64,000 bases of DNA, taken from positions 1-64,000 of the forward strand of contig JBAOKB010000044.1 of the NCBI GenBank assembly GCA_037044905.1, written 5' to 3'. The position numbers were made by a program, and so were the translations under genes. Positions 1 to 11,974 of this stretch are shown here, piece after piece (position 1 is the stretch's first letter; each line of letters opens with the position of its first letter). Source of the stretch: Hortaea werneckii. Lineage: Eukaryota > Ascomycota > Dothideomycetes > Mycosphaerellales > Teratosphaeriaceae. The notes under the pieces are model-generated. The model searched no databases, was not told the origin of the DNA, and saw only the letters and a list, made by a program, of their open reading frames with translations.

Positions 1-2760
1 TCCCGACCTCCCAGCACACAACACTAGTCTCACCCTGACACAAGCCGGCAACGTGTCACCTCTCCCATGGTTCTCATTGTGCCACCATCCTGGTCCGCGG
101 ATCTGGCCGATCAATTCTCCCCTGTGAGATCCATTGTGCCAATCTGTGCCGTGCCGTGCAATGGCGGCAATGCTTCCGATCACAAATGTTTTGGCCCCAC
201 AGGTCGTCGTTGACACGAAGCAGGCTTTCGACGCCTTGCCTGCTCTCATCAGGAGACAACGGTCATCAGAAAAAATGACAACCCATGCAACTCAAGCATT
301 GTTGTTCCCACGTGTGCAAATTGCTGACCTGGGTTTGGATATCCGGGTTTGAGTTTGAGCCTCGTCTCGCGAATCTCCAAACAGAGCTTTGAATTGTCCG
401 TTACCAGACTTATGATGAGCTGCTGAGCCACGAAATACCACTTCGGTACCGAGGGGAAGGCTTGTAATCGAGTACGGAAATACCAGGCGAATAGCAGCGG
501 GTGGTTGCTCCAACGTTCGAAGGAGGTACCCCACCAAAGCAACCAGTGGAAGGATGCTGATTGCTGGACGCGTGGACTGTAATAAGGTTTCCAAAGACAT
601 CTCGTCCTGGCACGATTACTTCTGACCCACCATGGCCGCTCTATCCACACACGGTTGCACTTATACATGTCTGGTGTCATTGGATTTCGGAATGAGGGCG
701 CGAAAGTTTGACAGCGACGTGCCCAGAGAAATGGTAATGGCACCCACGTGCGTCCTACGCAAGGCCAAATTTCGAAATCATAGGTCACGACTATGGCAAG
801 ATGATGGCTGGCTTAATTGGAGTTCTGAACATTCTTGCACAAATCACCGTGGACATTCAGCAATCATGGCGCAGACCACTACGAGTACTCCAGATCAGTA
901 ATAATTAGTAAATTGAAAGGAACGCCGAGCCGGGCTGTCACAATTCCCAGAGTACCTTCCTTTTCAGGTAACTGGCTGCAAGAGCCGCCGAAGTTTGAGT
1001 CTCTTCGAACTACACAACCGTACAGATCTGCAGACCACCGGTACCGTTGGCTGGTTGAGTTCGGTCACATGGGCTGTCAAGGCGACGACAGAGGACGGTC
1101 GTCCGCCAAGACGTCACTCTTGCAAAGTGCAGGTGCCGGATTAAGGTACTCCAGCCCGTTACTTCATACGCAAACTCAGCAACCTTCATCCGCTGGAAGG
1201 TGTAGTGGACTATGCAGACGCGGCGGAAAGGTAGTGCAGTGATGGAGTAGTCAAGGACCGTCGCCAGCCGCCAAAGCTCAAAACACGTTGCAGAACCCTT
1301 TCGGCCTGTTTATGATGAGAGCTGAGCGACTACAGCTAGCTCAAGATATGCTCGCGAGTGGCGTCTTCACGACCAGTCTCGACGGACTACCTCTCCATCA
1401 TCATGACGCACTTTCTAATTACAGCAACACTCAGACTGTCGCGATTTGAATGAGGGTGGCGAACATGGCTACCACAAGGCCAGCAGGCATGCTGTGATCG
1501 CGATGCGCCAGCAAAGCCCTAAACTCTTTCAATTCGGCATTCGGCGTTGAAAGACCAAAGGCACAGTGCGCCGGAGACGGGAAGCAGACTTCAAGCCATA
1601 GCGGAATGGTTGAATTGGCCTATGCAACCCAAGTGCAGGTTGGAGCAGAGGTCACGCAACGCCTCGCCTTTTAAGATTTTCAACTTCGCCTAATTGACGT
1701 GGAAAGAAGGTCACAATCTGTTCCACTAACAGTTATGCCGGCGCAGGTCTGTCCAGTTCAAAAGCCCTGCCGTAGATAGGCAGGGAAGCCCTAAGTAGCC
1801 GTTGGGAAGGATGACGAGCAAACCACACATAGCTCAGATGGGTCATTCTGGCCCCCTGACAGCCGCAGTCGACCAAGCAAGAGGCAACCGCACCTCACTT
1901 TGCATCGACGCAGTCGCGGATTGGGCGTCAGCGTCGCGTACTGAAGGCCCGCAGCACCTTTTCACTTGGAGCCAGCATGTTCCCCGTTGGAGACCGAACT
2001 TACTTCAATCCTTTGCAGAAGACACACTCAACTAGCTCTCGACGACTTGAAGGTACGCCATGAGCAAGGCAGACAACTTCACAAATGCCACTGTATCTCC
2101 CGATTGCATCTTCGGAGCGTCATGGCCAAACGAGAAACGACACTCTTGGCCTCCACGGATAGAGACTTCCTAGCCCACAGCCATGGCTTTCGCTGTCGAG
2201 TAATCGCCGAAGATGCAGTTCCCTCAATATGACAAAAGTACCTCCTAGGTTTACAGATATTGTGTGCACAAGTCGGTGGTGACTTGGACTTGTGACATTT
2301 TACGCAGAAGGAGCGTTCTTGGTTGGGACGATCTACCTAGGTAGGTGTCAGAGTTGCGGCGCCCACCAGACTGTGGTCTCTTCCCGTCACTCTCTACGCT
2401 TCTTGGCCACCACTCTCCTCATTCGACGTCCCGTCTCTGAAAATGACCAGTGCGGCAGCTGCTTCCAAGTCGTTCCCGGCCCTCAATCGCACCAGGCTCC
2501 CATGCCACTCAAGTCAACTAAGAATCGTGCCTACTGATATTTGATATGCGTAGCAAAGGAATTGGACAAGATGCACATCAGTTCTCGTGAATATCGCAGC
2601 TCAAGATTCACTACCAAAGTCGCAGGCACAACCCTAGTCTCCATCTCGAACGTTCATCTTGCACCCAAGATCTTATATCGAGCCAGCGAAGCGCTTGCCA
2701 CGGCCGACCGATGCCTTGTCAAACGGCGCGAGTTACGTCGCAGGACTGAGTCCTGGTTCT

Positions 2761-2799
<39 letters not shown>

Positions 2800-5142
2800 A
2801 AAGGCAAACAAACAAAAGACCTGCGGTTCATACATCCGACTGGCAGGGATACAGATGGACCATCATTGCCGGCTAAGAAGCGCAATCACGGTCACTCTGG
2901 TATTGATAGGTCTCCTGTTAGCCCCAGTGTAAGCTTCATCGAGCTCTTGGGACACCAGAGTATGGAAAAGAGCTTGACAATCTTTGAATAATCGAGCCAT
3001 CCGGGTGTCGAAAGACAGCAACACCGCTCGGCACTTGCCCACAGCAGCTGATGGTAATTTTCTCAGCTGCAGTGCCATATCAGACTCAATTACCCTCTTC
3101 AGACTGTGAAGCGTGGAAAAAGAGTCCTTGACTTCAGTCTCAGCTTCGCCCACGGCGCAGAAGGCAAGCATGTTTGGATGGAAGGACTCAGACGCCTCTG
3201 CTGTCCGCTTGTGCAGGCATCGAAGCAAAATGAGCCGTAAATTGGATCTTTGCGCAGAGGTTGACGCAGTTTTTCTCAGCCCCTCGGAATCAGGTACAGC
3301 AGGGAAGTGCACACGAGGATGATAGCCGACTTGCAAGACGACGTCGAATCGGGATCAGTGCGTGGCTACATTCATTCCCAAATGACAGCGGTGCCTCAGG
3401 GTCAACCAAACCCTATGCCTTCATCGTCTCAAGTGTTCCTCGATCGCGAACTCCGGGCTGTGCCGCATGCGCAGGAGTGTGCTGCAAAGCCAAGCGCCTG
3501 AGTAGTGACGTGGATGCCTGTGGGCCTATCTGAACATGCAGTCGCTTACAAAAGTACCAAGTACCAAGTACCTCTGCAATAGTCAAGGCCTCTATAGCAC
3601 TCCCTCTTTGGGAAGCAAGGTCAACGAATCGAGGTCAGGATGTACAACACAGCAAGCTGATAGCAGCCGATCACATGATGTGCCATGGGGTGGCGGGAGA
3701 ACCGAGTGGGGTGGAGAAAGAACGCGACGACTGCCGAAGTACAATACAGAGTACAGTTAGTACGAGAGTGCATGTACGGTTCAAAACGGCAGTCCGAGGT
3801 AACAGAGAGTTACCCACATGGTGTCAAAGACTCTGCGTGGATGGTGCAGTTCGTGGGTGCTATTGGACCAGTCAAAGACCCGTCTGAAGGAGCGGTGAAG
3901 GACTGCCTTTTGCTCCCACGAATTGCCCGCGCGAAAGCTCCGATCTGTGGGTGCATCATCTCAGCATCCACAGAGCTGTGTAAACCAGCAGGGAGCAGTA
4001 TGTTGAGAGTCATGGGTTTGCCGACGCCGATGTCATGCGTCCAAGCCGTCGATGCTGCTCGCCGTTGCAGCAAGAGATGAGATGCCAGGCCAGTTTGGTG
4101 TGCCTGGCCAGTCAGTCATCGGCGCCAACTGCTGTAGAACATGTCAAGGCTCAGTCGAATACTACTCCCCACACCCTGTGCACACATAAACGCCCTCATG
4201 TCGATGGCGAGGAAATGGTAGACGCGGACATTTCTTTCTTGAAGTAAGCCGATAGCAAGGGAGGAAAGAGAAGGGTGTCTTGGTTCGGGTACTTCCGGTG
4301 AACCCAAGCTGCAACTCCACTTCATCTGTACAATATCGTCTCGGCCCGGGTTGTCTTCATCCGATAACTCTTCACGAAAGAAACAACCACGAGCATGTCC
4401 AAGGTCAGCGCGCCGCCGTTCAAACGTTGGCAGACCTACAGTCGCCCTATGCCACCACACCCTCTTCAGCGAATAGCGTCAGATACTGCGGCAGAGGAGA
4501 ATAGCCGATACGTTGGCCGGCTGTCCCATTGCTGAGAGGCTGCAGCTACTGCAGCTGTCCAACAGCTATGCAGCAAGACTAGTGACCTTTCGCGTTAGCA
4601 CGACATGCCTCTGTCCGATTCTTTGCGTTGTCCACGGCTTTTGCAAGTATATCCTTACTCATCCCCAGATTTTGGGCCTCTGCCGGGTGCTCCCAAATGT
4701 CTCATCTTCGCCGGGTGCTGCCCATTGTCCGTCAGGCCGAATAAGAAGAGACGGGTTACTCGCTCTCGGTGGCCTCCCTCGATTTCTTTGCCACCTGCTG
4801 GATGGCGAGAAGCTTGCTGCAGTCTTCTCATGCTGCGACCCCTCCCGGCTCGCATGACCGGTGAGCCATCCGACAGCAGAAGGCGCAAACAGTTAGGCTC
4901 CTGCATCATTCATTGTTTGACGCGGTCGCACAAAAATGATTGAAAACACTCCGAGACATTCTACAATGAGACAACAGCGACAATCTTCGCAAGCAATACA
5001 AGCACACAACTACTGGTGACAACAGTCTGACCGAGCCCTGTCAGCCTGCGATAAATGGTCGTAGTCTAGAGTCGTACCACCTAGGAGTCATATATCGACC
5101 AGAATACCTGCCTCCACCTCTGTATCGGATTGATCAAACACC
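1..5142. other. Gene-poor stretch with microsatellite
   Basis: No gene can be supported here. Open frames are short, overlap on both strands and show no recognisable domain or convincing intron structure. One minus-strand frame at 2863-3336 (157 codons) has a plausible composition but no identifiable family, and its upstream sequence is interrupted by stops. A CA microsatellite lies at 2762-2795. The last few hundred bases presumably carry the promoter and 5' leader of the gene starting at 5143. Confidence 0.5.
2762..2795. repeat. (CA)17 microsatellite
   Basis: About 17 uninterrupted CA dinucleotides followed by a short A run. It lies in non-coding sequence. Confidence 0.95.
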
Positions 5143-7059
5143 ATGCCTGAGATTAGGAGAGTCCCCCAGGTTGCGCAAGTCGAAGATTGCGATAGCGATG
5201 AGAGCTCCGTGAAGCCAGGCACAAAGGTTCAAGCCAGGCGCAGGGCGTCCTCAGTGAAGCCGCCCAAGAGCCGGTATGTCGCAAGCGATCCTGGCCATTC
5301 CGGTCATCATGGAACAGGCATCACAGCTCCGAATGAACAGCCATCAGCAGCCGGCTCCTCCGCTCCGAAGGCCCGGCCAATAATTCATAATCCGGCCTCA
5401 CCAACGAAGAAGTCGCGATCTGCTTCCATTTCCAGGCCTCCTGTCACAGAGCGGAGGTATACACTGCCAGACCGACAACAGGAGCAAACGCCCCACCATC
5501 CACCATCCACCGTCTCGCCGACTCCGCAGCAAGTGTACGCTCAGCAGTATGCTGCTTGGGCGTCAAAGTATCCAGAAGCGGCCAGGCAGCATCAGCAGCA
5601 ATTACACGCTCAACGCGCCGCGGCAGACGCGCAACCCAAATCAAAAGCGCAAGCGACACATCCGCCGCGCCCATCTCTGAGTACAGTGCAAAGGCCACGG
5701 ACTCATTCGAACACTCGTCCCAGCCGACCTGTCAGCATCCATGGTTACGATATACCGAGTGCTTCAACCTCGATGCAAACTGGACCTCCTCCTTCTCCCT
5801 CTGCGTATCAGAATTACTGGGCTGCCTATTATCAACAGTACCCACATCTGCAGCAATACCAGTATCCGTCCCACCAGCTTTTGCATCAGCCTTTGAACTA
5901 TTTGAGCGGAACACCCCCGGCGCAAACATATCCACCGTATATGAGCCATTCTCCTGCCGCTGGCTCACCTCATGAGATTTCGCAGCCTGGCTCTCGAAGT
6001 CAACAGCAGGGTACCCCGGATTATTCTGCTCGCCACATCAGTCTCGATACCTCAGGGTTGACCAGAGATTTCACGAAACTCACAACTGCACCACAGATCG
6101 GACCCACGCAGATATATTCAGCGAGGCATAGTTTATCCTCTCAAATGCCTGGTACGTTTCCTGGCGAGGACTCTGCTGTATCAGACTCCGCTTCCAGTTC
6201 GGATGACTCTCTATCGGAAGACTCCGAGGAAGAAGAAAAGTACGAGTATGAGCAAAGGCGCAAAAGGGACAGCAAGGTCCTGCCGCCACCGCCACCGGCG
6301 GCCGCCACTCGGCGGCCTTCTATGCGGTCGCGCAATACAGCGCCAGTCGCCTTACCGGGCAGGCACTTGCGTCAGAAGTCTCACCACATGCCGCGGTCTG
6401 ACACAGGCGTAGAATATCCCTCCTCATCCGAGCAATTCGACTCCGACCGTGCTCGCGTTGGTCGAACACGCACAGAGTCTTCATACTCCGGCCGTAGTCG
6501 CCGTGAGTCGGTCTCTACCGCCGCATCTTCCGGCCGTACTAAAGCGACATCAGTATCTGCAGGGTCCGGCCTACAGAAGGTCATTCTCGAAGACAAGTTC
6601 GGAAGGCGTCGCACAGCGTATATATCGCCCGAACAGCAAAGCTACCTTGCCCATGCGTACGAACGCTCACGGAGGGAGGAGCAAGAGCGACAGGACACCA
6701 TCGAGCGATACCAGCAAGACGTGAGTGGCACGCGCAAGGATCTGACGGTGGACAACGTCAGCAGTCTCCGTCGTACTAGCGGCAGCCACATGTCGCAAGG
6801 CAGTCATAAGAGCAGCTCCTCTCGGGCATCACGCTCCGATGGCATCAAGATCCAGTCTGGCGAGACCGTGCTACATGTGTATGGCGAAGCGAGCGTGGAG
6901 ATGGTTCCTCAGGAGCATGGCGGCCCTGCTGTCATCAAGATCGGGAGCGGCATGTCGAGCACGAGGGACAGCGGCTATCATGGCAGCAGTAGGGGCTCAG
7001 GCAGTCGTCTAAGCAAACGTTTCGAGCTGCCTCAGGACGGATACGAGTCTGGACACTAG
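5143..7059 (+). CDS. Conserved low-complexity fungal protein, function unknown
   Basis: A single uninterrupted frame of 638 residues whose function I do not recognise. The N-terminal two thirds is basic, Ser/Pro/Gln/Tyr-rich and probably disordered, with a Gln/Tyr-rich patch around residues 205-260. An acidic Ser/Asp/Glu stretch follows around 345-370, then a polyproline run near 385. Two segments look more ordered and are likely the conserved parts: one around residues 475-500 (LQKVILEDKFGRRRTAYIS), and one around 567-600 (IKIQSGETVLHVYGEASVEM). Between them is a charged, probably helical region rich in Arg and Glu. The C-terminus is Ser/Gly-rich. No signal peptide or membrane segment is visible. 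The start is the first Met of the frame. That it is a scaffold or regulatory protein is only inferred from composition. Confidence 0.8.
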   Translation: MPEIRRVPQVAQVEDCDSDESSVKPGTKVQARRRASSVKPPKSRYVASDPGHSGHHGTGITAPNEQPSAAGSSAPKARPIIHNPASPTKKSRSASISRPPVTERRYTLPDRQQEQTPHHPPSTVSPTPQQVYAQQYAAWASKYPEAARQHQQQLHAQRAAADAQPKSKAQATHPPRPSLSTVQRPRTHSNTRPSRPVSIHGYDIPSASTSMQTGPPPSPSAYQNYWAAYYQQYPHLQQYQYPSHQLLHQPLNYLSGTPPAQTYPPYMSHSPAAGSPHEISQPGSRSQQQGTPDYSARHISLDTSGLTRDFTKLTTAPQIGPTQIYSARHSLSSQMPGTFPGEDSAVSDSASSSDDSLSEDSEEEEKYEYEQRRKRDSKVLPPPPPAAATRRPSMRSRNTAPVALPGRHLRQKSHHMPRSDTGVEYPSSSEQFDSDRARVGRTRTESSYSGRSRRESVSTAASSGRTKATSVSAGSGLQKVILEDKFGRRRTAYISPEQQSYLAHAYERSRREEQERQDTIERYQQDVSGTRKDLTVDNVSSLRRTSGSHMSQGSHKSSSSRASRSDGIKIQSGETVLHVYGEASVEMVPQEHGGPAVIKIGSGMSSTRDSGYHGSSRGSGSRLSKRFELPQDGYESGH

Positions 7060-8459
7060 TTCAATGCTTGGCTGGAATCGAATCAGACCCTACACACGCC
7101 TTCCGGCTTGTATGCTGCTCCTACCACTTGACAGACCTGACCCCGTAGAAGCAGAGTGCTTTTGTCATAACCATCGCCTCTTCCAACATCCTCGAATTAC
7201 CGCTCGGAACAAGACTGAGCGAAAATCGTCCCGTCCCATCCCATCACCGTTCCAAAAGCGAACGCCAGTATCTGCCTCCGCTTTCGACTACGCTATCCCA
7301 ATAAACGACGACTTGGCTTCTTGTCAGCAAATCAAGTGGCAAAGTCCCTCAAGAGGAGGAGGAGGAGGAGGAGGAAGGAAAAGACGACAAAATGCTTGCC
7401 CCATCGACCTGTGATTTCCGCCCTACTTGAGGGCAAAACGAAAAAGAAGAATTTCGGTTTGGAAAGTCTTTTCCATCCTGCTTGCCGTTTCTTTCATGCA
7501 AGCGTTTTTCCAGGAGGAAGGACAACGGGGTGCGGTTGTTTGGGTGGGGATCTTTTATACTTCTCCACTTTACCCCGTGGTATGCAGCGATTTCCGCGAT
7601 CGGCGTTTCTAGGTGGGAAAGAAAAATCTTAGCTTGCTGCAATTTCGTGGCGTGATTTCGGACAGGGGAGAAGGGGAAGGGGAAGGGGAGGGGGAGGGGA
7701 GGAAGCGATCAATACGTGAACGTGTGATGTCTCTACCATATCCACCCCAAGGGAGGTAGAAATTTCAGACGGGAGGAGGGAGAGAAGGAGTGCACGTACG
7801 CACCGCAAGCACGCTCTATGAGATGAGCTAGGCAGGGGGGTTTTTTATGAAGTAATGAAATTTGTATGAGTAATGATTCCAAAGAAAGCAAAAAGCACAG
7901 TACTTCCTGCTGCGGTGACAAATGGCAAGAGAGGAGAGGAGGGGAAATGAAAAATCATACAAGTCTGTTTCCGTGAAGCGTGGGAAAAATGAAGGATCCA
8001 TCTCGAACTCTTGCTGATGAGTGAATACAGAAAGCTCAGCTAGGCTAGGTAGGCCGGATAGCGAGGCTATTTCGGGATAATAAAATGGCGCACTTTGCTC
8101 GCTTCCAAGTCTGTGCTAGCTAAGGAAAACGAGTTCTGATTAGTACCTTCCCACTCTCCCATCCAAGATGAATTTTTCTGATGCCATATTAAGAAGGTAG
8201 TAAGTAAGCTCATATGCGCCCCCCCAAGAATTAAAAGCCCGTCTTCATCTGCTGTCCCGAGGGGTATCTTCCTTCGCGGCCAAAATTCAACAACGTCGTA
8301 AATGCATTTCGTAGGAGGGAAGGACCAAAAAGCCCTTCCCTATCATAATCATCGTACCCATCGTTTTCCCCCCTCTCTCTCCACTTTCCACTGACCTCCC
8401 CATCCGCTTCCGTCTACACATCCCCCTTTTTATCATCGCATCATCCCAAACCCCCCCAT
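7060..8459. other. Intergenic, convergent 3' ends, purine-rich tracts
   Basis: Sequence between two convergently transcribed genes. It contains GGA repeats near 7355-7380 and a GGGGAA-type purine tract near 7660-7705. Pyrimidine-rich DNA near 8370-8480 runs into the end of the next gene. No coding sequence can be supported. Confidence 0.7.
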
Positions 8460-10897
8460 TTAACCCCCACCCCCAACCAAAACATCCCACCACAACCACG
8501 GCACACACCACGCGACCCACCCTACCAACCCCGCACCGGACCCGGACTCCGCCGTCAAGAGCACCATAGCCTGATACCACAACCCCGCCAACCCCTGCCG
8601 CCCATCCTGCAGCAGCAGCAGCTGCTGATGATGCCGCGTATTAGCCCACCACCAGACATACTTCTCATAGACCTGCAGTCCCGTGACCAGCACGACCAAA
8701 CTCAACAACAGTACCGCATACGCCACCACGGACCTCTTGACCTGCGGGGGGACCAGCGTCCAGAGTTCCGACCACGACGACGGGGGCGGCTGGCGGATGA
8801 CGCGGATAGGAGGAGGAGGTGGGGGACGATTAAGCTGTTCTGTCGCCGTCGCGAGCCGTTCACGGAGGGACTTGAGGTCTTTTTGGAGAGACTCGATTTC
8901 CGCCGTGCTTTCCCTCGCGATGGGGACCTGCAGGGCGATGTGGAGTTTCAGCCGGTCGATTTCCTCCTTGAGATCCGCTTTCTCGGCCGTGAAGGCCTCG
9001 GCTTGCTGGCGGGTTTGGAGGGCGGTCTGGGCGCGCAGGGAGGCGAATTCCTCGCGGAGATTGGCCGTCTCGGTCTCATGCTCCTCGGTCTGGTGGGAGT
9101 GGAGGGCGAGCTGGGAGTGGAGGGATTCGATCTCCGCGCGGAGATGCGCCGTCTCAGTCGTACGCTCCTCGGTCTGCTGGGACTGGAGGGCGAGCTGGGA
9201 GCGCAGGGATTCGATCTCCGCGCGGAGATGGGCCGTCTCGGTCGAATTGCTGTGGTTGTCGTCTTCTTCCCAGAAGGGCTTGAAAGTGTCGTCGGCGGGA
9301 GCGGTGAGGGTGGGATCGTCGTCATGGGGTCCGTCATTGTCACCTTCGCTGGCACTCTCATCGCCGGCTTCGCTTCCGCTTTCGTCCAGTCCCGTCAGCT
9401 CGTCAGCGACCGATGTCCCGGATACTTGGCGGTTGGTGTCCTGACGCTGGAGACCGATCTTAGGCTCGCCGAGGTCGCTTGCAGTACTGTGCTGGGACTC
9501 AGCGCGACGGGTGCGATTGGTCTGCTGAAGAACGTCGACGTGATCGAGGTATTCGGGCAAAGTGAGACCAGTCCCCAGGCCTCTGAAGGTGAACTCGAAA
9601 CGCGAGTTGATGTTGTTGAGTGCTTGCTGGGCTTCATTGTGCCCCTTGGCTTCCTCCTGTGTAGTCGCGATCGTTTGATGCAGCTGGTCAATCTGTTCAT
9701 GCATCACATCTTTCTCGGCACACAACTTGTCATTGGCATCTTGAAGCTTGCTGACTTGGTCGTGTTTCTCATTCAGATCCGAGACTGCGTTGGCCAGCTC
9801 TGCCTGCAAAGTCTCGTTCTCGGACTCGAGGTCCTTCCCTCCCAGGGCACGCTGCTTCTTCTTGGACTCTTCTGCCTTGCGTTCATCTTCTTCCTTGTGC
9901 TGGAGGATCTGCTTCTGAAAGTCTTCATTATTCTTCTCGAGCGTCTTGTTCTGTTGCTGCAGCTTGATGAAGTCTTCTTTGGCCTGGTCGTAGGCTTTCT
10001 TCAGCTCGGCATTCTCGTTCTGAAGCTCGACGCATTTGTCGTAGAGCTCGGCTTCGGCTTCGTTGGAGCTCTCGATGCGCTTCGCAGCTCGTGCGCCAGG
10101 GTCTGCCATGGGTGAGCCGGGGACTCTTTCCAGGATGAGAGGTGAGTGGGTTGTCGGTGAATGTGCAATGCTTGGGTGTGAATGGATATGATGAAGGATG
10201 TGTACTGTCAAGGGCGTACGCAGTGACATGTCTTTCTAACGGATGCAAATGAATGCGTAGGATGGAGCGGCGCATGATGGATGGAGCATCGGCGCGACAA
10301 TAGCTGTGCGCGACAATCGCAGCACATCAATAGGAAGAGAGGCATCAATAGGAAGGATGTGAAGTGAGGTTATGAAAAGGGAAGCCAAAGGAGGAAGAGG
10401 CGGGTAAAGACGTTGACAATGACGGTGAGTGCATCAACGCTCACCTTCACATGCAGTTACTTACCTGGGCTCTTTCTCGCCCCGATGCCCTCGTCGTCCT
10501 CATCCTCATCGCTATGGAGCAACGCTGCTACTTGCCGTCTTGCCACGGCGATGGTCGGCGACTGCACTCGACTGCGCGCGCCCAGGAAAGGACTTTTGCG
10601 ACCGGATCGTGGTGCTGGTGGTGCTGGTGCTGGTGGCGGTGGTGTTCGCGGACTGGTCGCCGTCGGATCGGCATTCGTTTGCGGTGCTGCCGCGTCTGAT
10701 TGGCTGAATTCATGGCTAGCAGACGCAGATCCCCCGGCATTTGGGGCCCCGATGTGGTGGTTGCCGACTAGCTGAAGGTTAAACTCTTCGGCGGTGGGAT
10801 CAAGCCCATGGCCGCTGGTTCGAATGGGATCGAGTGTCGTCGTTCTGCTGCTCTTCTTCGGCGATGGCGTCCTCGGATCTGGCACCTCTCCAGCCAT
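8460..10897 (-). CDS. Long coiled-coil protein with C-terminal membrane segment
   Basis: Modelled as two exons, 10897-10465 and 10123-8460, joined by a 341-nt intron that keeps the frame (698 residues). Exon 1 encodes a Ser/Pro/Ala-rich disordered region ending in an acidic patch (HSDEDEDDEGIG). Exon 2 opens with PGSPMADPGARAAKRIES and then forms a long coiled coil rich in Glu, Gln, Leu and Lys. An acidic linker interrupts it, followed by three 28-residue heptad repeats of the type AHLRAEIESLRSQLAL. A polyproline stretch precedes a hydrophobic helix (VVAYAVLLLSLVVLVTGL) and a short aromatic tail. The layout suggests a membrane-tethered tether or scaffold, perhaps tail-anchored; the role is inference. 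The intron is longer than most here. A shorter model starting at the Met at 10109 without exon 1 (550 residues or so) remains possible. Confidence 0.7.
9062..9230 (-). repeat. 84-bp in-frame coding minisatellite (28-residue coil repeats)
   Basis: The same block, including gattcgatctccgcgcgg, recurs at 9124 and 9208, exactly 84 bp apart. A third, more diverged unit precedes them. Each unit is 28 codons, that is four heptads, so copy changes preserve the coiled-coil register. Confidence 0.85.
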
Positions 10898-11334
10898 GAC
10901 ATGCGACCGTGTTGAATTGCGATAGCAGAATGTTGGAATCTAAACTGCACACGCATTGTCGTGGATACCTGGGAGGAATGCGGAAGGATAGGACAAAGGC
11001 ACCACATGCAGAATGAGGCCTTACAGACATGCAGACAAAGACATCCACCTCGCAAACAAGCTCATTACAGCCGTGATGGAAGTATCAATTTCTTTGCATC
11101 TTCGGATATTTCATATGGTCCCTTGACATTCAGACGGTAGGACTTACAACGGGCTTCACCATTGTGCTATGTATTTACAGGCGCCTCCATATAGCCATTT
11201 CAAACCACAGCTCCCTATACAATAGCCTCTGGATAAAACAGAAAGAAAAGTATGCTCTCTCCGGAGCAATGCGGTAAATCCGACTGCCAACTCATCCCCT
11301 ACACTCCATCTTCTTAACCCCTCATCAAACCCAT
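10898..11334. other. Intergenic
   Basis: Between the coiled-coil gene (5' end) and the RNase gene (3' end), both on the minus strand. It should contain the promoter of the former and the 3' end of the latter. Nothing else is visible. Confidence 0.6.
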
Positions 11335-11974
11335 CTACGAAGTCCCCGAGCACCCAACAAAGTTATTCCCCGAAGCGCCAGTATGCGTGATAGCACCGGC
11401 ATACTCACAGTCGGCCGTGAAGATCACCCGGTCCGCACCAGGGGATTCTATACCATGTAATCAGCACTCGAACAAGTCCTAGTGCACTCGCCAGGAAACC
11501 CATTGCAGGGAGAGAGAAGGAGAGAGAGAGAGAAAAGAGAAAGAAGGGGCGAAAGAACATACGACAAGTAAACTGCCCACTCTCCAGAATAGGAAACTCA
11601 TAGTAAGTCCCATCGACGGGGAAATCGAAACCCTCGTAATTGTTATAGACGTGGGGATCTGTGGCCACACATCCATATTAATCAGTTTGCTGAACCATCC
11701 ATCCGGTGCCTTCTTTTACACGATTCTTCGTTCACATCGTTTGACGTGACATGGGGCGGAGGGAGATGGGATGGGATGGAAACGGCTTACAGCTCCCACT
11801 ACACGCCGTCCCGCCCTGCGAGACGTAATTACAGCCCGAGTTGACCGCGGCGCGGACTTGCGAGTAGCTGTAGTAGTTGCTGCCGCAGGTCGTCGCGGAC
11901 TGTCGCTCTTCGAGCAGGGGAGCTGCGAAGGCGGTGGTGGCCACTAGGGCCAGGGTCGAGGTCAGGGAACGCAT
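11335..11974 (-). CDS. Secreted guanyl-specific ribonuclease, T1/F1 family
   Basis: Extracellular endoribonuclease that cleaves single-stranded RNA 3' of guanosine via a 2',3'-cyclic phosphate. Three exons, 11974-11791, 11658-11563 and 11447-11335, give 130 residues, the length of RNase T1 precursors. Residues 1-18 form a signal peptide (MRSLTSTLALVATTAFAA). The mature part contains the family core YPHVYNNYEGFDF, followed by YYEFPILESG, SPGADRV and ITHTGASGNNFV. These supply the T1 catalytic set: His40 (in YPHVY), Glu58 (in YYEFP), Arg77 (in ADRV) and His92 (in THTG), in T1 numbering. Cysteines near both ends suit the family disulphides. Both splice junctions restore family sequence, so the model is firm. 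Likely role is nutrient RNA scavenging or interaction with the environment. Confidence 0.95.

Noticed and set aside
249..788. 179-codon minus-strand open frame near the left end
   Set aside because: Trp/Arg/Phe-rich with no domain, and frames overlap on both strands. No start context or intron support.
8628..10115. 495-codon plus-strand open frame
   Set aside because: Exactly antisense to the coiled-coil gene. The Leu/Val/Gly/Glu-rich composition is the mirror of Glu/Gln/Leu heptads, and no family is visible.
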